This document shows positions 35,689 through 47,533 of a stretch of 64,000 nucleotides of DNA, in pieces (the first letter of the stretch is position 1; every line of letters starts with the position of its first letter). The stretch is taken from NCBI GenBank assembly GCA_961205875.1, contig OY540809.1:21464267-21528266 (forward strand), read 5' to 3'. The notes beneath the pieces were generated by a model. It had not been told where the DNA came from. It ran no database searches and saw nothing but the letters and a program-made list of their open reading frames with translations. Source of the DNA: Sialis fuliginosa. Taxonomy: Eukaryota; Arthropoda; Insecta; Megaloptera; Sialidae. Made by a program: the position numbers and the translations under genes.

Positions 35689-36107
35689 TCATACTACAAT
35701 ACATCTTTTGTAAGAAACAGAAACAGGTACTATAACTAAAAAGAATACGACAATAAAAAGAGAAAGAAGGGATGACTTCCTGCTTCTTGCACAGGGGATC
35801 AATTCACATAGCATGAGTTTGAGTACCAAAGAAGAAGAAGACTCTCTAATTGCTTTCTCATTCAGTAGAAGCGTTCTGGTGTAAAATGGAATCAATTGAT
35901 TTCTGTTTCTATCGGTCCGAAGCACACTTGATTCAATTGGCAAGGAGGCAGAGAGGGCCATGTCTTTATCCAGTTATGTTGATTTTTGCAATGATATTTT
36001 GTTTTACCTATATCTACTACAAATAACGTTCAGAAATGACGGCCTGATTGAAAAGCTGGTGTATGGGATGTATCGACGATATAAGCGTATACAGGATGTC
36101 CCGTAAA
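35689..36107. other. Higher-complexity segment, coding-like frames, unassigned
   Basis: Less AT-rich than its surroundings. The minus strand has a 90-codon frame (35689-35961) ending in a hydrophobic stretch (LLSLFIVVFFLVIVPVSVSY). The plus strand has open pieces such as SIGKEAERAMSLSSYVDF before a stop near 36107. Neither has splice sites that join the host gene or a family I know. It may be a decayed coding sequence or chance. Confidence 0.2.
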
Positions 36108-36159
36108 CATACCGAAAAAAATTCAGGAGTTATCGAGGACATTAAAATAATCGTTTTTG

Positions 36160-36810
36160 CTTCCTCGCAATATCAAAGATACGAGAAGCTTAGTAATTTA
36201 AATTGATCTATCCGTTTCAGGTCAAGACAAACACTTTTCGTTCCGTGCCTATCTTTCTGTCCCCTGAATCCTTGTCACACACATAACTCACGAACCACTG
36301 AATCGATATTAATGAAACTTAGTTGGATGGTTGGGTTTGGCTTGAGGATGGTCCAATATCATAATTATCAAAATCGTGTGTAGCGGAAAAGGGTGACATC
36401 TCAAAACATTTATTTTTTCAAGATATCTCAAGAACGACACACGTTACATGACAATTTTATAGAATCTTTTTTGTAGATCTTTCAATTTCGTATAATATAG
36501 GTCTACAACGTTGTAAAATATTCGCTTACAAATATTTATCTCAATTTGCTTTAAAAAATTGTCAATGTTGTTTTTTTTTAAATTGATATTTACTTTGACA
36601 TATTAAATGTCATTTTGACGTTTACATAAATTTTTAGATTGAAATTGTCAAAAAATTAAAAATATACGAAAAATTTCGAACTAACACCACACAATTTATC
36701 TAAATACTTTATCGGTTTTTATTTAAATTATTCTATAATTAACTATCTTTGGTGAATATAACACGAGGAAGCACTGTGCATTTACTTGGTAGATGTTTTT
36801 GTTAATAAAC
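36160..36810 (+). repeat. Dispersed 0.7-kb repeat, copy 2
   Basis: Same landmarks and order as 469-1170 ('gatacgagaagctt', 'ggtcaagacaaacactttt', 'ggttgggtttggcttgagga', 'gaagcactgtgcatttactt'). A minus-strand open frame across its end (36723-36908) is not a gene. Confidence 0.7.
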
Positions 36811-37821
36811 ACATGAACGTAAAGTAGTAGAGTAAAAGAATGGACTCCACACAAATAAATTGAATTTGTAACTGGATTAGAAAATGGTTTTTTGTAGGTT
36901 GCACCCATTACGACTTTTGATCAGCCTTTACCTTATATTAGGTATTTTGTTTCCAATGCGATTGACGTTTATATATATATAATAATATAAGTATAAAAAA
37001 TATATGTATTTCTAAAGAAATATTATCGATATTACTTTATAAAAGCTATTTTATATAAATATTCTTAGAATCAAAACTAATTTATTAGAAATCCTACCTA
37101 CCCATGACATTTGATTGAACTCGATAAATTACGTTACCATCAACAACTAGTAAAAGTATTAATTGGAAAAGTTTTATTTATTTTTTACTTTTATAAGATG
37201 ATACCCTAATTTAATCTTCTAAATTACATTTAAGTTAAAGTTATTTATTTATATGACGCCCTCTAGTACGAGATAAACAGAAAACCCTACTCAATATAAA
37301 GTTTTTGTTTTATCCGAGAAATATGATACCACTCATGAGATTTAGAAACTATTTTGATTTTAGCAGTATTAAAAATGTTTTATTTATTATAAGTTGTTCA
37401 GAAGCCAAAACGACTGATTCATAAAAATATATACTTTTAAATTGCATTATTTTAGCTAAATACTATCAAATAAAAAAGTGGGCGTGTGTACATATGTATT
37501 ATATATACGCGTAAGAAGTTATACTTCTTTGTCGTCATTGAAAAACAAAAAAAAATAACCTCAAATAAAATATTTATTTCAAACATTTAAATCGTACTTT
37601 CAGGAAAAAAATATATTTGAAAGAAGATAGTATTAATTTCGTTACAATTAAATATATATTTACAGGGTTCCCAGCATCAATAATGTCAACTTTTACATTG
37701 GTTCTCGTGAGTTTTTCTAAATATTTTGTACGGTGTGTGTATTCAAAGTGTTCATTATTATATTGTTTACATTGTGTAAAAGTTTTATTACAAAACATAA
37801 TTGCAATAGTGTCAAATCATA

Positions 37822-38230
37822 ATGGAAGCTAGAGTAACAAAATATAAAATGTTACCCTCTCGGCACGTTCAATCAGAAATGTTATTTTCTGATGAGAAAA
37901 TGATCCTTTTACAGGACGCTCACAATCAACAGAATGATATAGTGTATTCTGTATTTCTTGCTGTTGTTCCTAAATGTAAATTAGCTGTCTAACGTTTCCA
38001 GAATGTCTCTCGTGTAATGGTTTGGGAAGCATTATCAAAAAAAGATAAATTACCGTTCCACTTTGTGGAGTCAGGAGTAAAAGTTAATCAAAATTACTAT
38101 ATCGAGACCGTTTTAAAGAAGCATTGCCAAGGACTATTATTGTAAAGACTATTATTACTTTCAGCAAGACTCAGTTCCTGTACATAAGACAAAAAAGACA
38201 ATTGAGTGGTTAAAAGTAGTTTATTTGACA
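37822..38230 (+). pseudogene. Tc1/mariner-type transposase fragment, dead
   Basis: From ATG at 37822 the frame reads RHVQSEMLFSDEKMILLQDA then HNQQNDIVYS, with the FSDEK motif carrying the first catalytic Asp. A stop at 37990 interrupts it. The same frame resumes SRVMVWEALSKKDKLPFHFV and ESGVKVNQNYYIETVLKK, matching the V-M-V-W-G-x-I-S ... G-V-K-V-N-Q-x-Y-Y stretch typical of this superfamily. After another stop and a +1 shift near 38159 it reads FQQDSVPVHKTKKTIEWLK, the region of the second Asp. The N-terminal DNA-binding part, the third acidic residue and both TIRs are absent. Confidence 0.85.
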
Positions 38231-38399
38231 TCATTAAAGCTGGGGAACCCTGTATATCATGTTATATATTTTCCAAACTAATATTTCCAATAATAACGAT
38301 ATAAATTAATAATCGCCTCAGAAACCATTAACATAGAGTCTATGAAAATTTTAAGTGTAATGCTATTTTTGTAAACGTTGCAGACATTACTAAAAATAT

Positions 38400-38697
38400 A
38401 ACGCACTTCGAGCAAATATGACAGAGACAAGCATACAACAGTGTAAGCCACCGACTGAACAAGAGCATTATGTATTTTCAGAGAGAGTTTTATCTCCCTC
38501 GTTCGGTTCCCTCGAGTTTACCCGAATGAGCATTTCACCTCAGTGCCTGACGCAAATGACTTATTTTCTGCTCAAGAAAAATCTCTATGCGATGTGTCTA
38601 AAGAAGTACAACTTCAAAAAATAATTTCTGACCTAACGAAATATACCAGAGATAGAAATATTAGCAGAAAATCGATCAAGGGGGATATACAAATATA
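38400..38697 (+). other. Coding-like remnant of unknown origin
   Basis: Two overlapping frames of higher complexity: one ends YVFSERVLSPSFGSLEFTRM then SISPQ; the other continues after a +1 or +2 shift as SVPDANDLFSAQEKSLCDVS then KEVQLQKIISDLTKYTRD, to a stop at about 38697. It lies just past the dead transposase but does not read like a transposase. Possibly a decayed processed gene fragment. Confidence 0.25.
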
Positions 38698-39439
38698 AGT
38701 AGTTTTTTTTACAACTTTTTTTTGTATATATTCTGTTATTTATTAATTTCGCATTGTATCTTTTTTTGCAAATTGTTATTCCAAGTAAACTCTAAACGAA
38801 ATTTCATATTAGGAATAATTATAAGTCCTTTCTCTTATATATTTATTGTACTTTAGGTAAAAGTAATTGATTTCAGAAATCCGCAGTTGTAGTGGGTAAA
38901 AACTAATCTAGATTTACGGCAAAAACAATACAAATCGACGCCATTAGAACGATTCATGCTTGACTTACAACTGATAACGATTGGTTGGAAAGGATTATTG
39001 GAAGTATAATATAGTATTACGTTATAGATTTCATGGTTACTGATCTTTTCTATTTTCTTTTTTATTGACTGTCAGAAAGGATATAAAGATTATATTCATT
39101 TTATAACAATATTTTTATACTAATTGTTTTTTTATGGAAGTATTTACCTATATTTGAAATTTCAGTTATCCAATGAAATAAATATATGTAACAGCTACAA
39201 AATTACAGGAGTTTATTTTGATAAAAATTGATAAGGCACCAGTCTCAAACGCTTTAAGAGCTTAAATCAATTTAATTACCAAACTACGCAAATGTATATA
39301 TTTTTTAATTATGACAATTTATTTTATTCATGTTTGTTTTCTTCAGTAATGGACAAAGTAAAACCAGTAATGGGCACCCAGTGAGAGACACTTGCTAATG
39401 ATAACAAGTACTACGACACAAAAATTATAAAATAAAGAA

Positions 39440-39655
39440 TCTAAATTAGTTTAAATTTCCACCACTTTGACACCCAATGGCCGATTGTCACCAAATTAAG
39501 CTGTTTTACAGTTAAGTGTCTATAGATTATGATTCAGGAACGACAGTAATCAAATATCAACAAATATGTATTTTTAGTTTAGTACATTTAATTAAAGAAT
39601 TGTCCAACATTGGGGTATTATGCAAGACTGGTGCCAGTACCTTATCCTAAATCCT
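39440..39655 (-). repeat. Empty-site partner of the repeat at 33607-34400
   Basis: Runs 'ccactttgacacccaatgg', 'aaattaagctgttttacagt', 'taagtgtctatag', 'gtaatcaaatatcaacaaat', 'tgcaagactggtgcc', 'agtaccttatcc', the inverse of the other copy. TTAA is intact and single at about 39497. Confidence 0.8.
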
Positions 39656-39837
39656 ATATATGTAAATATTAAACATTTATCGTTGGATGTTTGTTGAATC
39701 TTGTGTTGACGTAAGGTTATTACAGTTAATAGTACTAAACCTTAGTTAAATCTCGAATAGTGTCTCAAGTTATGGTATTCATATTCTACATACATAAATC
39801 ATGAATGGTCGAAACAAACACATAACACTTATTTATA

Positions 39838-40230
39838 GTTAACTAGCGCATTGGGCCCGGTGTTATCCGGGTTAATATCCATAAAAGTATAGTGACCGAA
39901 AATATTCAACAAGCCCACCCAACATGCTCACAATACACGGTTCACCACAAATGTTGTCCAACCTCGTGAAATTTACACAAAATATCCTCAAATTATAGAT
40001 CTAAACCTGACCTATCCATTACTGAAAAGCGGAATAAAATCCGTTCAGTAGTTACTGAGAAAATCATGTAAACTTATATTTTCAAACTCCCAGGAAACAT
40101 CAGGTCCCATCTTAGAATTTGTATGAAAATCAAAAAATAAAAATAAATATTCGTAGGTTAGCAACAATCAATTTCGATATTTTACCTTTGATGTAAATGA
40201 AATGTTTCCTTATATTTCTATTTTCAATCA
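39838..40230 (-). repeat. Dispersed repeat with 'agtagttactgag' core, copy 4 (longest)
   Basis: 'tagcgcattgggcccggtgt', 'atccgttcagtagttactga', 'cccaggaaacatcaggtccc' and 'aggttagcaacaatcaattt' follow the order of the 2592 copy. Confidence 0.55.
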
Positions 40231-40345
40231 ATATAAGTATTTCAAAATATTTAATTGTTAACATAATAATATGTCAAAAATCATTTATGTATTTGCTAGA
40301 CAAAATATTATATTTGAAAGAGACGTGATCAAATATAATATTGAT

Positions 40346-40397
40346 ATTGATAATGAAAAATATTATTGTTATAACAATAATATTTTTCATTATCAAT
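40346..40397. repeat. Perfect 52-bp palindrome
   Basis: Two 26-base arms with no mismatch and no loop, centred between 40371 and 40372 (attgttataacaat). It sits at the edge of the repeat shared with 46900-47050. Confidence 0.9.
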
Positions 40398-40429
40398 AAA
40401 ATTCAAAAACGTTAAAAATCTTCGAAAAA

Positions 40430-40820
40430 TTGCAACAATACCTGATATTATTGTTTAAAACATTATTATCATTTGTTTTATTTTATTAAATTTGCATTTC
40501 ACACTATTTTTTGATATTTGATATAAATTAATTACTTGTTATAATATCTTATTTTATAACAATTTTATCACCATACATGTACAAGATTTTTATAAACAGA
40601 ACATTCTTAGCTATAAAATCCAATAATAATATACAGGTTATTCCATTAAATAAAAAACGTAATTTTTCAATATATCTCTGAAATTCAATTGTTTTTTTTG
40701 AGATAGCCATTATTTATCCCGGAGAAATACTGATACTTTGCCCATTTAACCGATCTTCTAGCTCCAATAACAACAAAGTTAGCAACGATCACTCGATTCT
40801 CGCGAACACCCTGTATAATA
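40430..40820 (+). repeat. Half copy of the foldback at 46600-47371
   Basis: 'cactattttttgatattt', 'aacattcttagctataaaat', 'ccattatttatcccgg' and 'gaacaccctgtataat' align with the right arm of the 46600 element, and inversely with its left arm. Only one arm is present here. Confidence 0.65.
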
Positions 40821-41273
40821 TATGTGTAATACAATCCTACGCAAATATGTTTTACTGTTCATAAATAACCTTTGCAATGTTATTAACTCTGTAGGGTATT
40901 TGCTGGCGAATATTTATTTAATTATAAATATGTAAATACACATGACTGAAGTTAAAATAACATATGTATATAAAAATATTCAGTATTTTAATAAATTTGA
41001 ATATAAACATACAAAATCCTTTTGGTCGGATCAAAGAGTAATTTAAACGTCATTATCAATAAATTATATGTAAAAATACATTTACAAACAAGCTTTTATT
41101 ATTTAGGTCCGCCATATTGAGCTTAGAATAATGTCACAAGCTTATCGTATTCTACTCGTCAAAACCTTTCGTTTGATACCCATGTCAAGGGGGTTGTGAA
41201 GAAAAAGGTGCATTTTGAAATCCCACCTTCAATAACTGATACCTTTTTTTAACATTATAGTGCAGGCGCTAGA

Positions 41274-41482
41274 AGGAAGTGAATCGAAATAATATGACAA
41301 CCGGCAACTATGTTCAGATTGGTACACCCGAGACCTAAAATAATTTAAAAATGCAAGGTGCCAGTCAGTACCTTGGTCGGGCAGAGTAGAGAAATGCGTT
41401 GCATTTTTAAGTTATTTTAGACCTCAGGTATACGAATCTGAACATAGTTACCGGTAGTCGTACTTTTTCCACTTACTTCCTT
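41274..41482. repeat. Foldback repeat, about 210 bp
   Basis: Left 'ggaagtgaatcg', 'caaccggcaactatgttcag', 'taaaataatttaaaaatgca' is mirrored by 'tgcatttttaagttatttta', 'ctgaacatagttaccggtag', 'ccacttacttcc'. A minus-strand frame (41417-41632) runs out of it and is not supported as a gene. Confidence 0.7.
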
Positions 41483-42146
41483 ATTAATCCTTTCAAAAAT
41501 ATTGTAAGTTGAATACAAAACACTATTGACTAATTTAAAATTTATCAGTTTATTTTTGAGACAGTATTTCAAAATGCACCAATCACACGTCGTTATATAT
41601 GCACAAAAACTACTACAACACTTTTTACTCACTCAATTTGGAATAGCATACCTATTTACCCTTCGACAAGGAAAGATAAAGGACTCACAACACATTACCT
41701 AACGTTGTTACCATATCGCTCCAGAAAAAATCGCTCCTCGAGTCATTGGTGTATCATTCGGATTTTAAAATTAAAATCAATTGTTTGGAATTATAAAATT
41801 AATTAATAATAAATATTTTATATTCCAGTTAAAACTATTTTAGTGATAAATGATTAACAGAGAAACATCTGTTTTCAACTATCATCTTTCGTACAGAACA
41901 AATTCAATTGTAATTTAAAGCTTGTTTGTATATTATAAATTTTCAATTAACGCCTCTCATATATTTTCATGGAAACAGCATATGACACAAGATGACCGCC
42001 ATAAGTTTTGGCAACAGTTTTGTATACGGACTAGTATTGGTTGTTATGCATCCATAGTCTTTCCTAATCTAAATATTTACCTATTTTGTCTACCTTATCA
42101 CTAAGGTTATGGTTAAATCATTAACAATTATTTATTTTTATTACAG

Positions 42147-42264
42147 TAGTCTGCTTGTACCACGCCGCCAGAACACAGAATGCAGTACTAGCGCTACCCC
42201 TAGCCCCGCTCGTCGTCGACGTCTCTTCCGTCACGACGCAGCCGTCCACACCGCTCCTGTTACG
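42147..42264 (+). CDS. Host gene, exon b
   Basis: Acceptor TTTATTACAG|T and donor ACG|GTGAGT bound 118 bases, which supply one base to finish the split Thr codon and then 39 codons, ending in phase 0. GC content is far above the flanks. The peptide reads SLLVPRRQNTECSTSATPSP, then a basic run ARRRRLFRHD and AAVHTAPVT. The TPSP sites and the adjoining RRLF, which fits the cyclin-docking R-x-L-hydrophobic pattern, suggest a phospho-regulated disordered segment; that is inference from short motifs only. The open frame continues past the donor for about 40 codons in the genomic sequence, but codon character falls away there, so the splice site is preferred. Confidence 0.85.
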
Positions 42265-42468
42265 GTGAGTGTGATACTTAATTATATGATTCTTGAAGTA
42301 GGGTTTCATTTATATATTTATCTAAATTGGACATTGATTAATACATGTTTAACCGCTGGAAACCGTACCTATCGAATGTTTAGATGAAAATGTAATAAGA
42401 TACCTATACTGTCAACTAAAATAGAATATAAATTACTTGAAACATCTGAGCAAGTTGTACTTACACAA

Positions 42469-42826
42469 TGGTCACGTTCACGACTGACCAAAAATAGTGA
42501 ACAACGAGCTTTGATTGGTTGTTTCATAGAATTTCTGATGGAATGTACCAGAAATTTAAAGAATGTCATTTTTAAGCGTATAAGGAAGTGAGAAAGAAGT
42601 AACTAGAAAGAGATAGAAACTAGAGACCAGGCTTTATGTTCACTTCATGTTGAGCATTTCTGTCAGAACACTAGTTTCTATCTCTTTATGGTTACTTCTG
42701 TCTCACTTCCTTACATGCTTAAAAAATGACATTCTTTAAATTTCTGGTACAATCCACCAGAAATTCCATAAATCAACCAATCAAAGCTCGTTGTTCACTG
42801 TTTTTGGTCAGTCGTGAACGTGATCA
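42469..42826. mobile_element. Foldback element, 358 bp, inserted in a dispersed repeat
   Basis: Arms of about 150 bp: 'tggtcacgttcacgactgac', 'gtgaacaacgagctttgatt', 'aaatttaaagaatgtcattt', 'gtttctatctcttt' all recur inverted. To its right starts 'attagtgttccgt', the repeat also at 57646, where the sequence continues leftward as 'cacaattag'; the left flank here is 'ttacacaa', so the element sits in the middle of that repeat. The target duplication is too short to read. Confidence 0.75.
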
Positions 42827-43320
42827 ATTAGTGTTCCGTACCATTAGCCCCCCACTTGAATATTGAAAATTTTGAAAAACGTGTAAGAACAATAGTTGTT
42901 CCTTACATCGCGAAAAATATTTTTTGTTGTAAATATTTTTCTTTAAAATCAATGGTTCAGCAGTTATAAGAAAATAAACAATTGATCACACTATAATTTT
43001 TCAATCCTGATAACTTTGGCTCAATCTACACCTAATTCTCAAGGTTCGTGATTTTTTTTTTATTTTTCTTAACGACCCTTTTGGTATAAGGGTGAAGGAC
43101 AGCAATTTTAATGCGGTTTTCCCGAAAAATGTTTTTAAAAATACTGAAAAAAATATATTGTTGTATTCGTGCTTTAATAAGTTTTCATTTGACACCCTGC
43201 ACGATGCTCTTGAAAAAAAAAATATTTTTCTATTTCCCAATTTACCCTCTGAAATTAACCCCCAGAATCAAAATTCAACTTTTTATACTTAACGTCTATA
43301 ATTGGGCCACCACAGTCCAT
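42827..43320 (+). repeat. Dispersed repeat, copy 1 (partner at 57640-58020)
   Basis: 'attagtgttccgt', 'gaaaaacgtgta', 'cttacatc', 'gataaggg' or 'gtataagggtg', 'gacagcaatttt' are shared in the same order. Short frames on both strands at 43001-43326 are inside it and not genes. Confidence 0.6.
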
Positions 43321-44050
43321 CTCTGAGCTACATATATTTCAAGTTTTATGTCGAATTGTTTCAGAGAAAATGTTTATGACAGACACCGAAGTGATTACAT
43401 AAAAATTATTTATTAAGGTTTTTAGAATCAATTATTGTATTTTAGCTCTTACTAACAATAAGAAATTAGAAAATTAAAAGAAAATTGATTTTTTGTAGTC
43501 AGTGAAAAAATATCTTATTTCGTAATGCGTAGGTTTATAAAAAGGAAATTATATTGCATTAAATCTTTTTCATCGATAACTTATTACCTACATTTTTACT
43601 GTCGGATAATTTTTTTACACATTCAAAGTATTGTATATTAACATGACGTAATACAGAATTTTGTTATTTGTTGAGCTATTCTCAAGGGTAATTTAAATTA
43701 TGTTCCACTTTATAAGTAACATAAAGTTCTACCATCTTTTCTCTTCTTAACTTTGTTATTTATAACTGAAAATGTATATGGTAAGACTAAATTAAATTTC
43801 GAAGTTATTTTTAACAAATTTTTACAAAAATTAACTTTAAATTATGTTTATCAAATAGAAAACATTAATTTATTGAATCTTTAATCTATAAGTAAACCAA
43901 AAAAAGTTGACTAATTCATTTTTACCCCCCCCCCCCCCCCCGTTCATCTACCCCATAAATTTAGAATAATTGTATAACCAAGTAAATATTATTATTTTTT
44001 TATAATTTTAATTTTATTTATAATTTTATTTATAATTTTATTGTACAGTG

Positions 44051-44702
44051 TGTCCCAGGATAGATGTAACAAATGGTGTAATGAACAATTTTTTTTCGAA
44101 TTTTGGAATGATATTTAATGATCGAGTCCTGCTTGATGTAAAATTAACTTTTACCAAAAATTAATTGTAAAAATAACCAAGAACAAACTACCTATATTTT
44201 TCAAATTCTGAAAAAATCCACAAAGAAAATTTGTTTAGGATAAAATTTTGTAACCCTATACCGAATTTCAGAGCATTAAAAAAATAACACATTCAATAAA
44301 TTAATTATATATTTTATTCTGAAGTGAAAAGTAGGGTTGAAAACACATTAATATTTAGTTATTAGGTTATTTCCAACCCTACTTTTCACTTTACAAGAAA
44401 ATATCTACTTAATTTATTGAAAGTGTGTTTTTTTTATTGCTCTGAAATTCAGTATAGAGTTACAAAATTGTATTCTAAACAAAAAGTTTATTTTGACTTT
44501 TTTCATATTTTGAAAAATATAAGTAGTAGTTTGTTCTTCGTTATTTTTACAACTTTGCTTATAAAACATCCTGTAGAAGACCAAATCAACTAATTTTTGG
44601 TATATGTTAGTTTTCCATGAAGCAGGAATCGATCTCCATATGCATTCCGAATTTTGAAATTTTTTTGTTCATTATACCTCTTGTTACATCTATCCTGGGA
44701 CA
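44051..44702. mobile_element. Foldback element, 652 bp
   Basis: TIR TGTCCCAGGATAGATGTAAC at the left is mirrored at the right (GTTACATCTATCCTGGGACA). Arms of about 300 bp continue inward to 'gtgaaaagtagggttg' ... 'caaccctacttttcac'. Non-coding. Confidence 0.8.
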
Positions 44703-45165
44703 ATTTATTTTATTATATTATATCAATAATAAAAACTATATTTTAATATGTATGTACCTCAGTTTTTTTCATATTTTACCTCATTTTTACTAAAAGAAAA
44801 ACACATTATTTAATAAGATGTAGCATCGTGTGGGAGAACAAACAAAACATTCAATAAGAGTAAAAATAGAAAAGCCAAATTTTGAAACGTATACATCGAT
44901 ATATTGTACATATTATTATCTGTTGAAAGTTCAATATCTAATATACATAAATCAGAAAACGGTCAAATTTAATTTGCACATATAATATTAATATCGTTTC
45001 AGTAGTGTAAGTTCAAATCATGGCTCCCTACAAACTATTATTAAATTATTTATAGGATCGCGATTTGCTTGACAATATAACCCAGTACCGTTGTATCCAA
45101 TATGAGTTTTATCATATTCAAAGAGTTGCTCGTGGTAAAATGGCGTTGTACATGCATCTTTTTTA

Positions 45166-45914
45166 TATACAGGTGAGCATTTAAAGTGTCACAGATTTTT
45201 AACCAACGCATATTTGAAAAAAATGTTCAAACCGAAAAATGTTTGGTTGTGAGGGGAAATTGAATAATAATATTTATTTGTTATTTTAACGTTGCCTTCG
45301 AGGATATTTGAAGGTCATTCATTATTTATTAATTTTTATGTGAAAAAACACGAATTTTTCATTGAAAACTTTTTTTTAAAAACCTAAGCTATCCTAGGTA
45401 TCTTACAAAATAATTCGAGAATTTTTAATGTCAAGAATTTTTTCTATTTAGGTATTTTATTTAAGCAAAAACAAAAAAAATACGAAATGTTAAAAAAAAT
45501 GTTGAATAAATCTTCAAGTTTCATTAGATCAAAATAATTATTTTTTGTATTAATTACTTTTTCTCTAAAGTTGATGATTACTGAGTAAAAAATTCTTGAA
45601 TGTTCAAAATCTAAAATTATTTTTTATTAGATATCTTATAAAGTTTAGGTTGTCCAAAAATGAATTTCCATGAAAGATTCGTGTTTTTTCACGTAAAATA
45701 AGTTCAATTAATAAAAACTATATGTTCCTATTTAAAAAAATGATGTTGACCTTCAAATAACCTTAAAGGCCAAGTTAAAATAACAAATTAATATTATAAT
45801 TCGATTACTCCCTCACAACCAAATATTTTTTGGTGTGAACATTTCTTTCAAATATGCGATGGTTCTGAGATAAAATCGGTAACACATTAAAATTTAAATG
45901 CTCCACTCTGTATA
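45166..45914. mobile_element. Foldback element, about 750 bp
   Basis: Left 'atacaggtgagcatttaaa', 'atatttgaaaaaaatgttca', 'ggttgtgagggga'; right 'tccctcacaacc', 'gaacatttctttcaaatatg', 'tttaaatgctccactctgta'. Inner parts also pair ('cctaagctatcctag', 'tttttctatttag' are weaker). Non-coding. Confidence 0.75.
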
Positions 45915-46021
45915 CCTCAATGTTATTAAGAAAAACGATATGGTAAATTAGAATAAAATTGATAATATGTCGCAAAAGATTTTAAATTCACGAACCTCCA
46001 GTACTGATACAATTTTTAAAG

Positions 46022-46205
46022 CTTCCGCGGTGATCTGGATATAGATCTTGATTTCTGGTTGTAAGCCACGTTAATTTGGTCGTACTATCGGCCAACGTTT
46101 CATCATATATTACAGTGGACATCTTCACATCAATGTGTAATGAAACATTGGCCGATAACACGACTAAGTTTACGACGCTTGCACTCAGAAACCAAGATTC
46201 ACCTC
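46022..46205 (+). mobile_element. Second copy of the 9268-9447 insert
   Basis: 'aagcttccgcggtgatct', 'ttgtaagcc', 'ttggtcgtactatcggccaa', 'cagtggacatcttcac' match the inverse or direct strand of the 9268 element and its foldback. Both show the same Penelope-like CTGAAGATG / GAAACGTTGG style, here with mutations. Confidence 0.6.
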
Positions 46206-46599
46206 AGTACTTATGATATCAATGATTGTTCGTATAAATAAACTTTGTGAACAGTTTTTTTTTTTAGTATTACTTCTTTAAAAATTACTACACTACGTAA
46301 TTAGCAATGAAAGAGAATAAAAAATGTTAAAATACAGGTTGCTATGAAAAAAATTATCATAAAATATTATACAGAAAAATCGCCAAATTGAAATCAATAT
46401 TTTATATTAATATTCACCTGTATGCAACATAAAATAATTTCTTGTTAATTTGCTCTCATAATGTAAATTATTCACTAATTAACCCATAGTAGCCTGAAGT
46501 AACGTGTTATAGATTAAATAAAAAACTTAATAATAATAATTTATTAATAACAATATGACTGGATTCATCAGTAAATAACATATTGTAAACATTTATGAA

Positions 46600-47371
46600 T
46601 ACAGAGTGTTCGCGGGAATCGAATGATCAACTTTGTTATTATTGGAGCTAAAAGGTCGGTTTAAAGTGCAAAGTATCAGTGTTTTATTCCGGGATAAATA
46701 ATGACGAAGTCAAAAAAACGTCAAATTTCATATTTTGATAAATAACCATTTTTTAATGGAATTCTAATGGTATATTATTAAAAGTTTAATACATGCATGA
46801 AAGTAAAATTGATATTAAACAAGGTATTATAGTATAATAAGTATTAAATTAATAGAAAATATCGTCAAATAGTGTGCTATACAAATTTTGTTATTTATTA
46901 AATTTATATAGCACACTATTTTTCGATATTTTCTATTAATTTTATACTTGTATCTTGTACTATATCAATTTTACCACCATGCATGTATTCAATTTTTATA
47001 AAGTGAACATTCTCAGCCATAAAATTCAATAATAATACACTGAGTATACCGGGAAAAAATTTTATATCTAAAGTGATCAAATCAGGTCTTAATAGATTTG
47101 CATTTTGAAACAAAATCATATTTTTTTCTGGTTTTTGATGTGTGGAGACCTGCAAAATCTAACTGTATATAATCTAAAAAAAATTCCCGGGTTTCCATTG
47201 AAAAAAGTTATATGTCAATATATCTCTAAAAATCGACATTCAATGGTTTTTTTTGACATCGCCATTATTCATATCGGAAAAATACTAAAATTTTGCCAAT
47301 TTAACGATTTTATAGCTCCAATAATAACAATGTTAGCAATGATCACCCGGTTCACAACAACACCCTACATA
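46600..47371. mobile_element. Foldback element, about 770 bp
   Basis: Left 'acagagtgttcgcgggaatc' and 'tttgttattattggagcta' mirror right 'tagctccaataataacaatg' and 'acaacaccctac'. The centre is 'aatagtgtgctata' ... 'tatagcacactatt'. Frames at 46916-47155 (minus) and 47105-47374 (plus) lie inside and are by-products. A one-arm copy is at 40430-40820. Confidence 0.75.
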
Positions 47372-47533
47372 TAGTATACATAAATTAATAAATCCATTAT
47401 AAATTCGCAAGGGAAACCGGGATTAATATGTTACAATTAATTGTAACATAGGTCAATTGTAACGTGTCAAATTTCTAACTATCAGAGTTAGTATTTTAGC
47501 TAAAAGCCGGTAGAATTCTGGAAATTCAATTAA

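Larger units (their letters stand above)
235..42146 (+). other. Intron 1 of the host gene, about 42 kb
   Basis: It runs from GTAAGT at 235 to TTACAG at 42141-42146. No further exon in phase with the host gene was found inside, although short alternative exons could have been missed. Its content is mostly mobile DNA, listed separately. Stretches where I saw only AT-rich sequence or short repeat fragments are roughly 1170-2590, 2960-3790, 4530-5380, 5590-6540, 10800-11210, 17860-18760, 20660-22730, 22900-23800, 28010-29300, 29490-30090, 31310-32720, 33010-33600, 34370-35680, 36810-37820, 38700-39430 and 40840-41270. The segments 51700-51900, 7010-7070 and 1990-2100 share a short motif (cagcaaaat...gtaaactatataag) with one another, a minor dispersed repeat. 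Confidence 0.75.
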
